A stretch of DNA of 20,638 nucleotides from Apostichopus californicus (taxonomy: Eukaryota; Echinodermata; Holothuroidea; Aspidochirotida; Stichopodidae): NCBI GenBank assembly GCA_020650975.1, contig JAIPMN010019970.1, forward strand, positions 2,947-23,584, given 5' to 3'. Position numbers and translations under genes: made by a program. Of the stretch, positions 1 to 11,100 are shown in pieces. How positions within the stretch are numbered: position 1 is the first letter of the stretch; the number at the start of each line of letters is the position of its first letter. The notes under the pieces were generated by a model that saw only the letters and a program-made list of their open reading frames with translations, did no database searches and had not been told where the DNA came from.

Positions 1-1697
1 GGGGCTATATGATACTAGATAACATGGCCATAGTATACAAATCGTAAGAGATTGTAGCCGCGAGGCTACTGGGGGAAATCAGTCATTTAGTAAAATTCAT
101 ACCACTGTGGGTCTCTTAATGGTGGCATACTCCTATTAGAGTCGATATCAATCCGCCTGAGTTCTCTCCCTCAGGAAAAGTGCCGAAAAGCTATCTTTTA
201 TTGATATGTTATCAAACAGCAATGTTCTTGTTTTGATTTTGTGGCTTGGATGTCGGAGACCACAATATGGAGGTATATATTGTGCGAAATCTGGGTCAAT
301 TGATGCAATTTTAGACTACTTTAGTCATTTCAAAGAGCACCATACGAAAATGGTTTAATAGTGAGTGGAAGGCTTTCTTGACAAGGAACGAAATGGTCGG
401 GCTCTCATAGCTAATAACTTACATGGACAAGATACGTTAAGTTGGAAAGTGACATGAATGGTCAGTTTTAGCTGTCCAGTGATGGTTAGGATTTAGTGCG
501 TGAGGACTTATAGTGACTCAAAGAGGACTTATAGAGACTTGTAGAGGACTTACAGAGACATAGAGACTTATAGAGGCTTATAGAGACAGAGACAAGGACT
601 TATAGAGACCACATCACTTTGACGATTTAGTGTGTATGGTGTATCAATGGGGTGGTGGGGTCCGGGGGAGGGGGTATTGGGGGAACTACATGGAGTATGC
701 TATACACCTAGTGTGGTATGTGAGAAGTAGAAAGGTGTGGGATAAATCGGGTGGGTTTGGGGAGGGGGAGGGGAAATATCATAGGAATGATCTCCTATTT
801 TGTGTTACATATTACAAAATCCCCAAATACTCACTGCAGTGGATATATCAGGTTTTTTTCAGTTTTTTTTTTATGTGATGAACATCCTAGTTGTGGTTAA
901 AACATGTTACCCTTACGGGTAAACATAGTACTTACACCAAATTTAAAGTTTTACTTTAGGCTGAATTATAGTCTCGAAAAGTCACAGTCAAAGAAAGGCG
1001 GGAAGCAAATGTAAGCATTGGTAAAGAAAGGATTGGAATGACGTTATCGAACCAAGATCACCCACTTTGAATGACCAAGAGGAAGAGTACCCTAGAACCA
1101 CCCATCCAACCTGGTCATATCTGCTCATCTCCCCCCCCCCTTCCCCCTCCACCGGTCCTTTCTCTCACCTAACGATGCAATAATTCCTCCAGAACAGAGA
1201 TCACTTGACAAATATGGCATACGAGAAGCAAAGACATCCTCCGATCCGGAGGGGGAAACAAATACTAAAGGGAGATTGATTCAATGTTCCTTCGTAACAA
1301 AAGATGTAATTATCTCCATCTCAAATAATATATAAACATTGTTACTGAAACCAAAGGTTATAAAACAATATGTACATTTTAAGCAGTTGCATAATACATA
1401 TATACAAATGTACACCTTTTCAAGAAAACATGAAAAGGTCAACACAATTAGAAAAAAACAGTCTTGATGTCAGTGATGTGCAACTTCAAAAATTCACCCA
1501 TGATACAAACTTTGACAATTTCAGGTATCTCTATCTTGGAAACGCTACGTAGCAAATTTTTCGCAAAAATTTCCATCAACAGGATGCTCGAAAAATGATT
1601 CCTTTCTGATCAGTCAAAATTTTACAATTCCCCTACAGCCTAACTTCCTTTTAATTTTGTAATTTTTAACTTAATTTTGACTCCTGAAGGAATTAAT
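1..1697. other. 3' flank without a recognisable gene
   Basis: Short open frames at 630-878 and 1370-1552 have no domain, start context or splice support. Simple sequences present are a degenerate GACTTATAGAGA-type tandem repeat (about 500-610), C-rich tracts (1130-1150, 1709-1716) and T-rich tracts. No tRNA, transposon border or exon was recognised. Confidence 0.5.
500..610. repeat. Degenerate short tandem repeat, core ACTTATAGAG
   Basis: About seven variants of GGACTTATAGAGAC follow one another with unit lengths between roughly 12 and 18 bases. This is a decayed microsatellite-like tract in the 3' flank. Confidence 0.6.
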
Positions 1698-1703
1698 TTT
1701 ATT
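1698..1703 (-). promoter_or_regulatory. Candidate polyadenylation signal AATAAA
   Basis: AATAAA on the minus strand, 306 nt past the stop codon and the first canonical hexamer after it. A weaker ATTAAA follows at 1650-1655. This would make a 3' UTR of about 320-380 nt. Downstream GU-rich sequence is not striking. Confidence 0.4.
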
Positions 1704-2008
1704 GCTAACACCCCCCCACTTTTTTTCTTTTTCTTTTTTTTTTGATTGTCATTTCAAGAACAACATTTTCAAATCCAACATTTGATTGTCATTTCAAACA
1801 GCAAAGAAAAAAATTTCGAAATTATTAGTTGGAATTGATTGAGTGCTTCTTGCGTGAATGTAGTAGGTACTTTCAAAACTTCAAATGTCACGAAAAAAAA
1901 ATCTGAATCTGAAATGAATTGCAAGTTGTCAGCCGAGGGAGGTCTTCCGTGGAAATGATACGTGAACCTGACACCGCTGAAGTGGTAAATTAAGGAAGCA
2001 AAAGTTTA

Positions 2009-2139
2009 TCAGATGGACACAATGTTGCTAATTTTTTGGAGATCGCCCAGGAGCAGTCGCAGTCTCTTCCTGGTGACGATTGGATCTTCCGATGCGGCGT
2101 TCCATCCCGAGGCACTGCTGGCAAACGTCTTCTCTAATT
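2009..2139 (-). CDS. PHF20: Exon 16: C terminus and stop codon
   Basis: Acceptor CTCGTTCAG at 2140-2141. 131 nt encode residues 1748-1790, then TGA at 2011-2009. [18 protein letters not shown] at the end aligns with human KQLLMDLGKVQQIALCCST, so the C terminus is complete and not a chance read-out. Confidence 0.9.
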
Positions 2140-5100
2140 CTGAACGAGACACGAAAAGGAACGAGAGAATAAAAAATGAAAAAAAAGGTTGTTAAACTTG
2201 AGAGTGCAAAAGAAGAACCCATTATTGCAAAATTGCAATATTCTGTCCTTTTGCATACAAAATAAGCTTAAAATGATATTTTAAGTTTTAATAGGTTTCG
2301 CAAGAAAAAATTACTTTTCATGAACTAGTGAAAGATTGTCTTCAATTGCCTGCTTGTCTTATCGAGTCCTTTTAGTATAAAACGAAATAACGAACGAAAA
2401 TTTTTGATATTTAAATAGACCTTGCAACAAAAATGTCTTCACGGAACAGTGAGAGGTTGTCTTCAGTTGACTCCTTATAAGGCAAGAATACTTGAAAAAC
2501 AACAGATGGATGTAGACTTTAAATTTTTATTTTTGAACAGATTTTGCAAAACAACATGTCTTCACTGACCAATTTTTTTTTTTAAATAAGTGATACTTTG
2601 TCAATTTATGCAACTGGCAATCAAGCTGAAAACGTCTATGTCCATGAAGGAAAAAATATTTCTATAAAAAAAAGTTGTATTTTGAACAAACTTTAGAGCC
2701 CAGAGAATAACACCAGCTAAACAAACATTCCAAATGTATCCAATTTCAAAAGACAAGTTTATAATAGCTTAAAAATAGGTTCTGAAAAACATCTATCCCT
2801 CATGACATCACAAAGCCATTACTGTGATCCAACTTCCTGGAGTAGTTGGAGAAAGTTTTAGTTGGTCAAAATAATTTACATTCAATCTCAAGTTTGGGAC
2901 AAGATATTGATATGAGATTTTCAACTAACATTTTGGAATATTTTCCCTTCATTTTAATGTTTTACTTTAGGTTTCGGTAAGTTTGTGTGTCACCAAAAGA
3001 TCCTTCTAACAGTCAGTTTGCAAAATCGACTGTTTGTGAATCCATTCATCAAAAACAGCACTTGTCCTAGAATGTCCCCAAAACAGCACCAACTTGTAAC
3101 ATTGTTTTATGAGACAAGACAGGACCCCAATCACAAACAGCAGAATTGAGCTGACTTACTTTCTACTTCCATTTCGATAAGCGTCAATCTCTCTGACAAC
3201 TGGTTGTGTAGAGTGTTGATGTGTCGTAGCAGATAAGCCTGGGAGAGTTCGACGGTAGGTTCTTGAACTACGACCTCTGACTTCATGGGTTGACCTGGAG
3301 TTGACCTTCCTGGTGCTGGCGAAGATGAACTTGACTCCTCCTTCACCTGAACATAGAGAAATAAATAAATATAAAAGTGAAATGAATTGGGGGGTTTTCT
3401 CTCTATATATTTAAAGTAAATTTATTCACAGGTGTATAAAATATTGGTATTGCCACTTTTAAAAACAAGAGTTAATTCCATTAGAAGGATGTTTCAAAAA
3501 GTAGGCTCATAAGTTTGCAAAGGGAGAAAAGTCCAGTGGAATTTTTATCTGACTTTGCAGATAACAGCTAGAGAATCATTGATGACAAACCAAAGGCTCA
3601 AATCAAATGTATGTGAAAGAAAAGTATTTATCGCTCAAATTGGTCATGGGGCAAAAGAGCTTTTGCTGCTGCTGCCCCTTCTCTGTGAAACAGCCTTCCA
3701 GAATATGTAAAACACAGTCCATCTCTTGCTTCTTTTATATGCTCTCCCAAGACTCATCTGATGAAAACTGTTTAATTTTTTGCTTGCATTTTTTGTCTTG
3801 TACTATGTTTACTGTTTTTTGTTTTGCTGTCGCACTGTTTGTGTCACTGCGCCATGAGCGTCTTTTTTGACGGATATCGGCGCATTATAAATGTCCATTA
3901 TTATTTTCATTATAACATGTTATTTCAAAAATGTAACTTAGACACTTTAACAATAACATTGTATTTTGACAATCATTCCATTTGATGTGAATTTATAAAA
4001 ACTTGTTGAACTGCATTAACTACCAAGTTTATTTTTTTCTTCTAAATCAGTTGTAAACTGGTGAAACTCTGTGACCACGGTCATAAACGACTACAGAGGT
4101 GGCGTTTATAACGAAACCATGAGTATCCTACAAATAATAGTGTTTTGTCTTTCTCACCTTGCTGGCTGTATTCACATCACCTCCTGACTTCACACTTATC
4201 TCTGGGGTAGTGAAATCTTTACAAATGTTAGAGGGATGAGCCCTGCTTGTGGTCCCGAGGTCCATTTGATTCCTTATCACATCCTCCATGCTCAGAGTCA
4301 TCCGATTTCCGTCTCTGCTACTCATGCTAGCATCTCCTCCTGATATTTGCATTTCTGCTGCCTTGTCGTCAACGACGTCGCTTGCCGTCGATTTTGTGAC
4401 ATTACTTCCAACAGGCGGCCCAGAGGGTGGTCTTGTATTCTGACCGGTATTTGCCACATCCAAGGCTTGGCTAGGACCAGTGTTTGCCACATCCGAGGCT
4501 TCGCCAGGACCGGTGTTTGGCACATCTGAGGCTTGGCCAGGACCAGCCTTTGCCACATCTGAGGCTTGGCCAGGACCGGTGTTTGGCACATCTGTGGCTT
4601 GGCCAGAACCGGTGTTCGGCACATCTGAGGCTTGGCCAGGACTGGTCTTTGCCACATCTGAGGCTTGGCCAGGACCGATGTTTGCCACACCTGAGGCATG
4701 GCCAGGACCGGTGTTTGATACATCTGTGGCTTCCCCAGGTTTTGGTGCTGGATGGATTTGAGTTTCCTCTGGGCCTTCCTTGTTTGTGAGTCCAGATTTT
4801 AACGGGAATGATGATGCTTGGGTTAAGTCAACTACTTTGGTCTTTTGATTCAGTCCTTGTTCGTTGGTCTTTTGACTACTGGAGCTCTGCTGAATGGTAG
4901 ACGTGTTACTAGCCAGGCTCCGTTCAGTCGACGATAGAATCTGACCTGTCCCACTGGTGGATGAGACATCCTTTGAAGTAGACGCTACATTTGATATGAT
5001 CGGTGAATGACTGGTGGCAGATGCCACTAATCCTTGATCCGGCTTTGCTGGCAATTTCCCTTGATTCATTGGTTTCAAGACAATAAACTTAGTGTTTGAT

Positions 5101-8100
5101 GCGATAGGTTTCTGGCTGTTACTTCCACTGGAGGAGGGAAGACTGACACCATCCGCCAGTAAATTGGAAGCTCTAGATGCCACACTTTTGGATGAACCAT
5201 CATCCCCTGACGCTTCTGTTATGGTGCCTGTGGCACCTTGTGTTCTAGTAATCTCAGAAGATGCCACAGCAGTGGATGTTTTGTCACCTGCCCTGCTTTG
5301 GCTCTCATCGACTTGCTTTCCATCGCCTGCCTGCCTTGCCACTTCCTTGGTGGCACTTTCCATCTTGCTATCTCCACCATCTGTGGAATTCCGAGGCATT
5401 TTGGACGGTTCCTTATCCTCTGTGGATATTGAATCTTTTCCACTTACTGTCTCTGACGTATCTGTGTTCGTAGCTTGTGATGATAGCAACTCATCACCAG
5501 CGACCTTTGGTTCTGCTACTTCAGGTTTTAAGGTAGCAGGAGTAGCTATGTTTGAGCTGCTACACCCGGCTACACTATCCAACGTTGCATCCACAATGTT
5601 CGACTCCTGACGTTCCTGGGCTTCAGACTTCTCACCGATTGGTCCACTTTCCGAAGGAGGACCGACCACGGTGCTACTTTCCTGGCTACTCTGTGCTACC
5701 AAGGTGCTACCACTCTGAGTGACAACATCTCCCATACTTGATGATTCACCTGCCCCCGTCTCAACTACAGTTGAACCAGCAGAGACACCCTGACTTGGAC
5801 TTATCGTTACTCCCGGGAACTGAAGTTTACCCATGGCTAGAATACCTCCCAGAATACCGCCCAGACCGCTGTCCGAAGACGACTTCACCAGAGCGGTCAG
5901 TTCAGCCTTCTTCTGCAATTTTGATATCCAGTCACGAGCCCAGAGTTTGGCTTCTGGGTGGTCTGGATTTCTGGAAAAAAGAAAAGAAAATAGAAACTAC
6001 ATCTAAGTTTAGTTTTCTCTATGTCTCTGAAACAAAACACATTTCTTTTTTTTGTTAACAAAAGATGGACCATAACAGCAGAGAAACCATAGCACAGTGT
6101 TTCTGAGTTTGCTCCTTGGGAGCAATAGCAAAGCATATTCTTAATCTATTGAAGTCACATTCTTTCAAACTGTCAGGTCCTGGCAGAAGTATGATGTGGG
6201 GGACAACAGGGGTGGAATAGGACCCTATTCAGAGACTGACGTAACCCCTTCGAGGTGACTGAAAAGTGTTCTGTATTAAGAGAGACTTTTTGAAACTAAC
6301 CCCTAACTCAGCACAAAATCACTTTCTTAGGTCAAAGTGAGATTACACTTTCAGACAACAAAAAACCCTAGAAATGATTATTGTCGATACAATGAAAAAG
6401 GATGGCAGTAGATCAGAATGGATCACAGCAACCAACACACCATTTAAATGACAATTAAAGATTAACAATTCCTTAGCACTGTAGGCACAGGGTACAATGG
6501 CCGTGTGATCAAAAAAGTTGAACCCTTCAAGCGATAAAGTCAACTTTAGAAATGACTGTGCCGAAATGGACACCATCTCAGACTCACTGTAGGATAGCAA
6601 TCTTATGTTGCAGTCCTTGGAGGACTTCTGCGATAGTGAGCACGTCACCTATGAGGGCGTTGGTCGCGAGACGGAACGAAGCGGATTGCCTGTCGTCCGA
6701 CCTGGGTCCTTTACCAAACTCTGGCATTCTTGGGAGGTAACCCTTCTCGTGCCAGGCATAGTCCTCAGAGTCATAGAAGTGTGGTTTGGCACCTGAGGTA
6801 AAAGGGCGACCAATAATAAATATATGTGAGAAGTATCTGAGGAAAATACCCCCGTTTTTTCTTTGGTCAGGGCTCTTTTCATTTTCCATTTTTTTATCTG
6901 CAGAATTTTGCTGTATGTAAGTTTAAGAATGTAAGTTTAATGTAAGTGCACAGAGGGGAAACCCCACCAACCCCTCTTCCACTGTCCACACGACCCGCCT
7001 TCCCCCTCCCCTCATCCATTAGGTTTAATCATGTTCATAAATACATTTTAAGAATCACTGAATCTGACAGTATCTTCCCAGGAATGGCCACCCGCCCCTG
7101 ATGTATACCCCCCGCCCTTGACGTATACCCCCCCTTCCGCCTCCAACAGTCTCCTGATCCCACCCATTTTCTGTCCCTTGCAAATCTCCCCCCCCCCACC
7201 CATCTCCCAAGCAAAAAGGGAACAAGATGTGTAAAATCTTACCTTGAGCGATCTGACAATAATAACACATGTACTTCTTGGGTATGGTAGTCGCGCTGAG
7301 CCCTACACAGGTACTATGCTGCCAACAGTTACAGAATTCACACTGTGAACGATAGAGACCGAGGGAAAAAGGGTTAGAGACCTCTCTAACATTCAGAATT
7401 ATAAAACTTTTAATTAACAACTCATACAGTAGATGAGCATATTACAACAAACCAGAAAATAAAAGCACTGGTGATAACAAAAGGGAAAAAAAAGGTATGA
7501 AGGACAACTTGTGGATACACAGTGCAGTACATAATTGCTACAAAATCACCAAAGTGCAACTCATTTTTCCTTTTCTGAAAAAGCATTTTAAGTTTTATTT
7601 CTTTCTTTTTTTCTATCAGCTACTACATTGCTTATAAAGAGCAGACTCGATGCTGTGATTGCTAGCCTCGGTAATTCAGCCGTTTTGAATAGTGAGCCTT
7701 CAAAGGTTAAAAATCATTCTCACAAAAGCTGCCTGTAGATGGTATTGAAATGTTATCATCACTAACAGATGATGATTTTATTTTAATAGAGTTTTTGTTC
7801 AAGATATCACCCGTAAATTTCCAGGTTAAAGCAATCCCTTTTATTTATGTACATATTTAACAAATTTACAGACAATAGCAGTTTATTAGTACACAGACAA
7901 TATTTCGACGAATTTCACATTTCTATCTTAGATTTTTGTAGAGCAAACTGAAAATTTGATGGTCACTTTTGATAAGAAAACAGTGAAAATAATGCCCACC
8001 TGTATCATGAATCCTTCCTCTGCGGTGATCTTACAGACGCACTTGACGACATCGTCATCGACACCGACAGAGGAGGACCTGAAGATGTTCTTCCTCCTCG

Positions 8101-11100
8101 AGATGCTTCCAGTGTTTGGCTGTTTGAACATCACACGTGCAGGTGAATCTGAAGGAAGAAACAGACAGATGTGAATCTGGACAGAGGAAAAATGACTGAC
8201 ACAAATTTGGCTGAATGAGAGGGACAGACGTAAAACGAGAGAAGCAGACATGAATCTGGAAGAATAAGACAAACTTGGACGAAGATCAATGAGAAAGACA
8301 GACACTGATCTGGTCGATTGGGAGGGACAGACGTAAAACGAGAAATGCAGACATGAATCTGGGAGAATTGGAAAGAAAGACGAGAATCTGGACTACTGAG
8401 AAAACCGACGTGAAACGAGAAAGATGGACACAAATCTGGACGAATCTGAAAGACAGATGATGTGTAAAATGAGAAACAGACACAAAATTAACAAACTGGA
8501 CAAATGACGTGTATGTAGAAGATGAGAAAGACAGACACATATGAAGCCTAATGAGTAAGACAAACGAGAAGGAGAAATTAAAAAATCTTATCAAGTGAGA
8601 CGAAGTGGGACTAATGAGAAAGACAGTCCAGAAATGAAAAAGACGAGTACAAATCTTGAAGAATGAGAAAAGACAAATGTGAATCAGGACCTACGAGGAC
8701 ACTGGATTGGGACGAGAATCTGACACAAAGATGTGAATATGGAATACGAGAATAAAATATATGTGATTTGGACAAAAAACACATGTTACAAATCTAGATT
8801 TTTAAGAAAATTATATTTGTAAATCTGGACATGGAAAACATAAATCTGGATATCAGTGAAACTGGACAATCCAGAGATACGTTCAGATATGCAAAAATGG
8901 ACGGCAATCTGGACATATGAGGGGAAACAATCAAGATGGTAAAACCATGTACAGCTGGATCTGATGCATAACAACCTCCCCCACCCCCATCCCCACTCTT
9001 ACTACCCAACCCTCACAACCACCAACTTGAAGACTCCACACTCACCTTCAGACGTCCCTCCCTGCTCCTCTTCTAATCTGACATGTTCGTCTTCATCTGT
9101 CTCCGTCTCTTCATCTGAGTCTTCTCCTCCCATCTTGGTCTTGTTCTTCATCCTCCTCTTCTTCTCCTTCTCCTTCTTTTTCTTCTTCCGTCTCTTCTTG
9201 TCTTTGTTCTTCTTGTGTTTCCTTCTGTGTTTGTGCCTCTCCTCTTCCTTCTTGATCCCTTCCTCTACCAGCCTCACCTCTGCCAGGACGCTCTTCAAGT
9301 CCTTCGACCTATGACCCCTCTCCTTGACCTTCCCAGATGGTGAACTACCGCTCCCTGAGACTGCCTGTTTCGAAAACGACGGCCTGGTGGCCTCTCCGCT
9401 CGTGCGATGTATCACTTCCACACTGTACATCTCTTTCGCCTCTGACGATGGCTTCTCGGTTTCCTCCACTTTATACCTCTTGGTATCCGCTTTCACCGTC
9501 GACGGTTTTTTGGAAGCTCTGCCGACGGTAAGCAAAGGTTCTCTCGCGACACCCTTTGAACCGTCTTCCGATGTGTAGGATTTGAAGGGTATCTCTCTAC
9601 CCGCGTGATCGCTCTGTGCTTTTATAGGTTCGCTCTGGTGCCGGACGCGACCCTTCTTCCTCACCACGCCCGGTGGTGACGATTGTCCCTGCCGCCTCTG
9701 GACCACACCTGGGGGGGACTTGAGCCTCTTCTTTGGCCCCCCTCTCTCTACCAACCTATTCTGAAAATTGCTGACCAAGTCGGCTGGGGCTGAAAGTCGT
9801 TTACGAGGGCTCACTTTGGAAGGATGCTTCCCAGCTTTGTGATAAATAAAATGTAACGAACAGACTTTTAAGAGTTTGGATGAAAAAAAATGAAACTTAA
9901 CGGTTAACTATGAAAACTATGAAACTTAACGCTTGTGAAAATGTGCTATAGATTGATCAAACTCCATTTGTAATGTTTACAATTTGATTAAATTACTTTG
10001 AAAATAATTTTTCATTGCACACTTTTTCAAAAAAGCACTGGTTCTCCACTCATTTTTATGAATATGCAATATTAACTAAGCAAATGATACTTGCAAAAAA
10101 AAAAGAAGGAAATCACGGTTGAAACAACTTACATCCAGAAATCATCCTCTTAGTTCGATTGAGGACACGGCTTGCTGCGCTTGAGGTGCTGGTCTTAGTG
10201 GCGTGGTAATACTTAGTATGGTACTCCAGGAGGGACTCCTTTCGGAATGACTTGTCACAACCTTTGACATCACACTTGTACTTATTGTGATCCAAATCGA
10301 TCACGAGCTCTTTCGGTGCAAGGACTGATGGAAGAAATAAAAAGTACGTTCCAATAAATTCTCTAAAGTCTCTACGATACGATGGTCTGTTTTAAAACTG
10401 ATTTTAATTTGCATAATCATGCCAAAATAAAGAAACTTATATGTGATTTCTTAAGATGCATCTAAAATATTGTTAATGTCATCAGATAACAGTATCCTAC
10501 TACTGTAGTTTCCATGTCATAGTTTTTTTCTCCCCCCAAAAAGAGATATCGCGCAATCATATTCAGATAAGAGGGTAAAAAAACAAACTTACATTTTTTC
10601 GGCCTATCCCTCAAGAGTCCCAGGTCCTTGTCATTCAACACTAAGCGAAAGGCAAAATAATTCATCAGTTTAACATAGAATTGGAAAGAATAAGCAGCAG
10701 AAAAGACAAAAAAATGTCATGTTTGGGGACCACCCACCCGACACATTTTGAGTTTAAATAAGATGCTATGATATCTGTGAAGTAGACAAATGCCAGACAA
10801 TGATGTCTCAGAGATATCTGATTTCGGGGATTCGAACAGGTCAAGATTAACATCCGTAAATGGACGGTAAAGGTTTGGTTAGAAATATTCATCATCTTGT
10901 CAGAAGATGGAGAATGGAACAGATAAGATTTCAAATGTCACTCTCGATATCGAAGGGTCGTTATGATATCACTCAACCAAAGGGAGTCTAGCAGCAAAGA
11001 AATTTGCAGGAATTAGCAAGAAACAAAATGCAGGACTTTTTTTCCAGAAAAGAGAATAAGGAGAATCAATTCCGAATAATATTTCGGCTATCATATGCAG

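Noticed and set aside
630-878. 82-codon open frame in the 3' flank
   Set aside because: Trp/Gly-rich translation of G-rich simple sequence, with no domain, no splice context and no neighbour.
1370-1552. 60-codon frame as an exon of a neighbouring gene
   Set aside because: No recognisable protein similarity or splice borders in AT-rich flank.
4322-4789. Several overlapping repetitive open frames on both strands
   Set aside because: They are alternative readings of the 33-bp coding repeat, kept open because the unit is a multiple of three. The [11 protein letters not shown] frame is the one joined to conserved exon sequence.
5092-5610. 172-codon open frame on the plus strand
   Set aside because: It is antisense to exon 14. 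Biased Ser/Thr-rich codons on the minus strand leave the opposite frame open. No domain, and the sense frame continues through it with conserved ends.
8964-9314. 116-codon Ser/Phe-rich frame on the plus strand
   Set aside because: It is the reverse of the Lys-rich and acidic part of exon 10.
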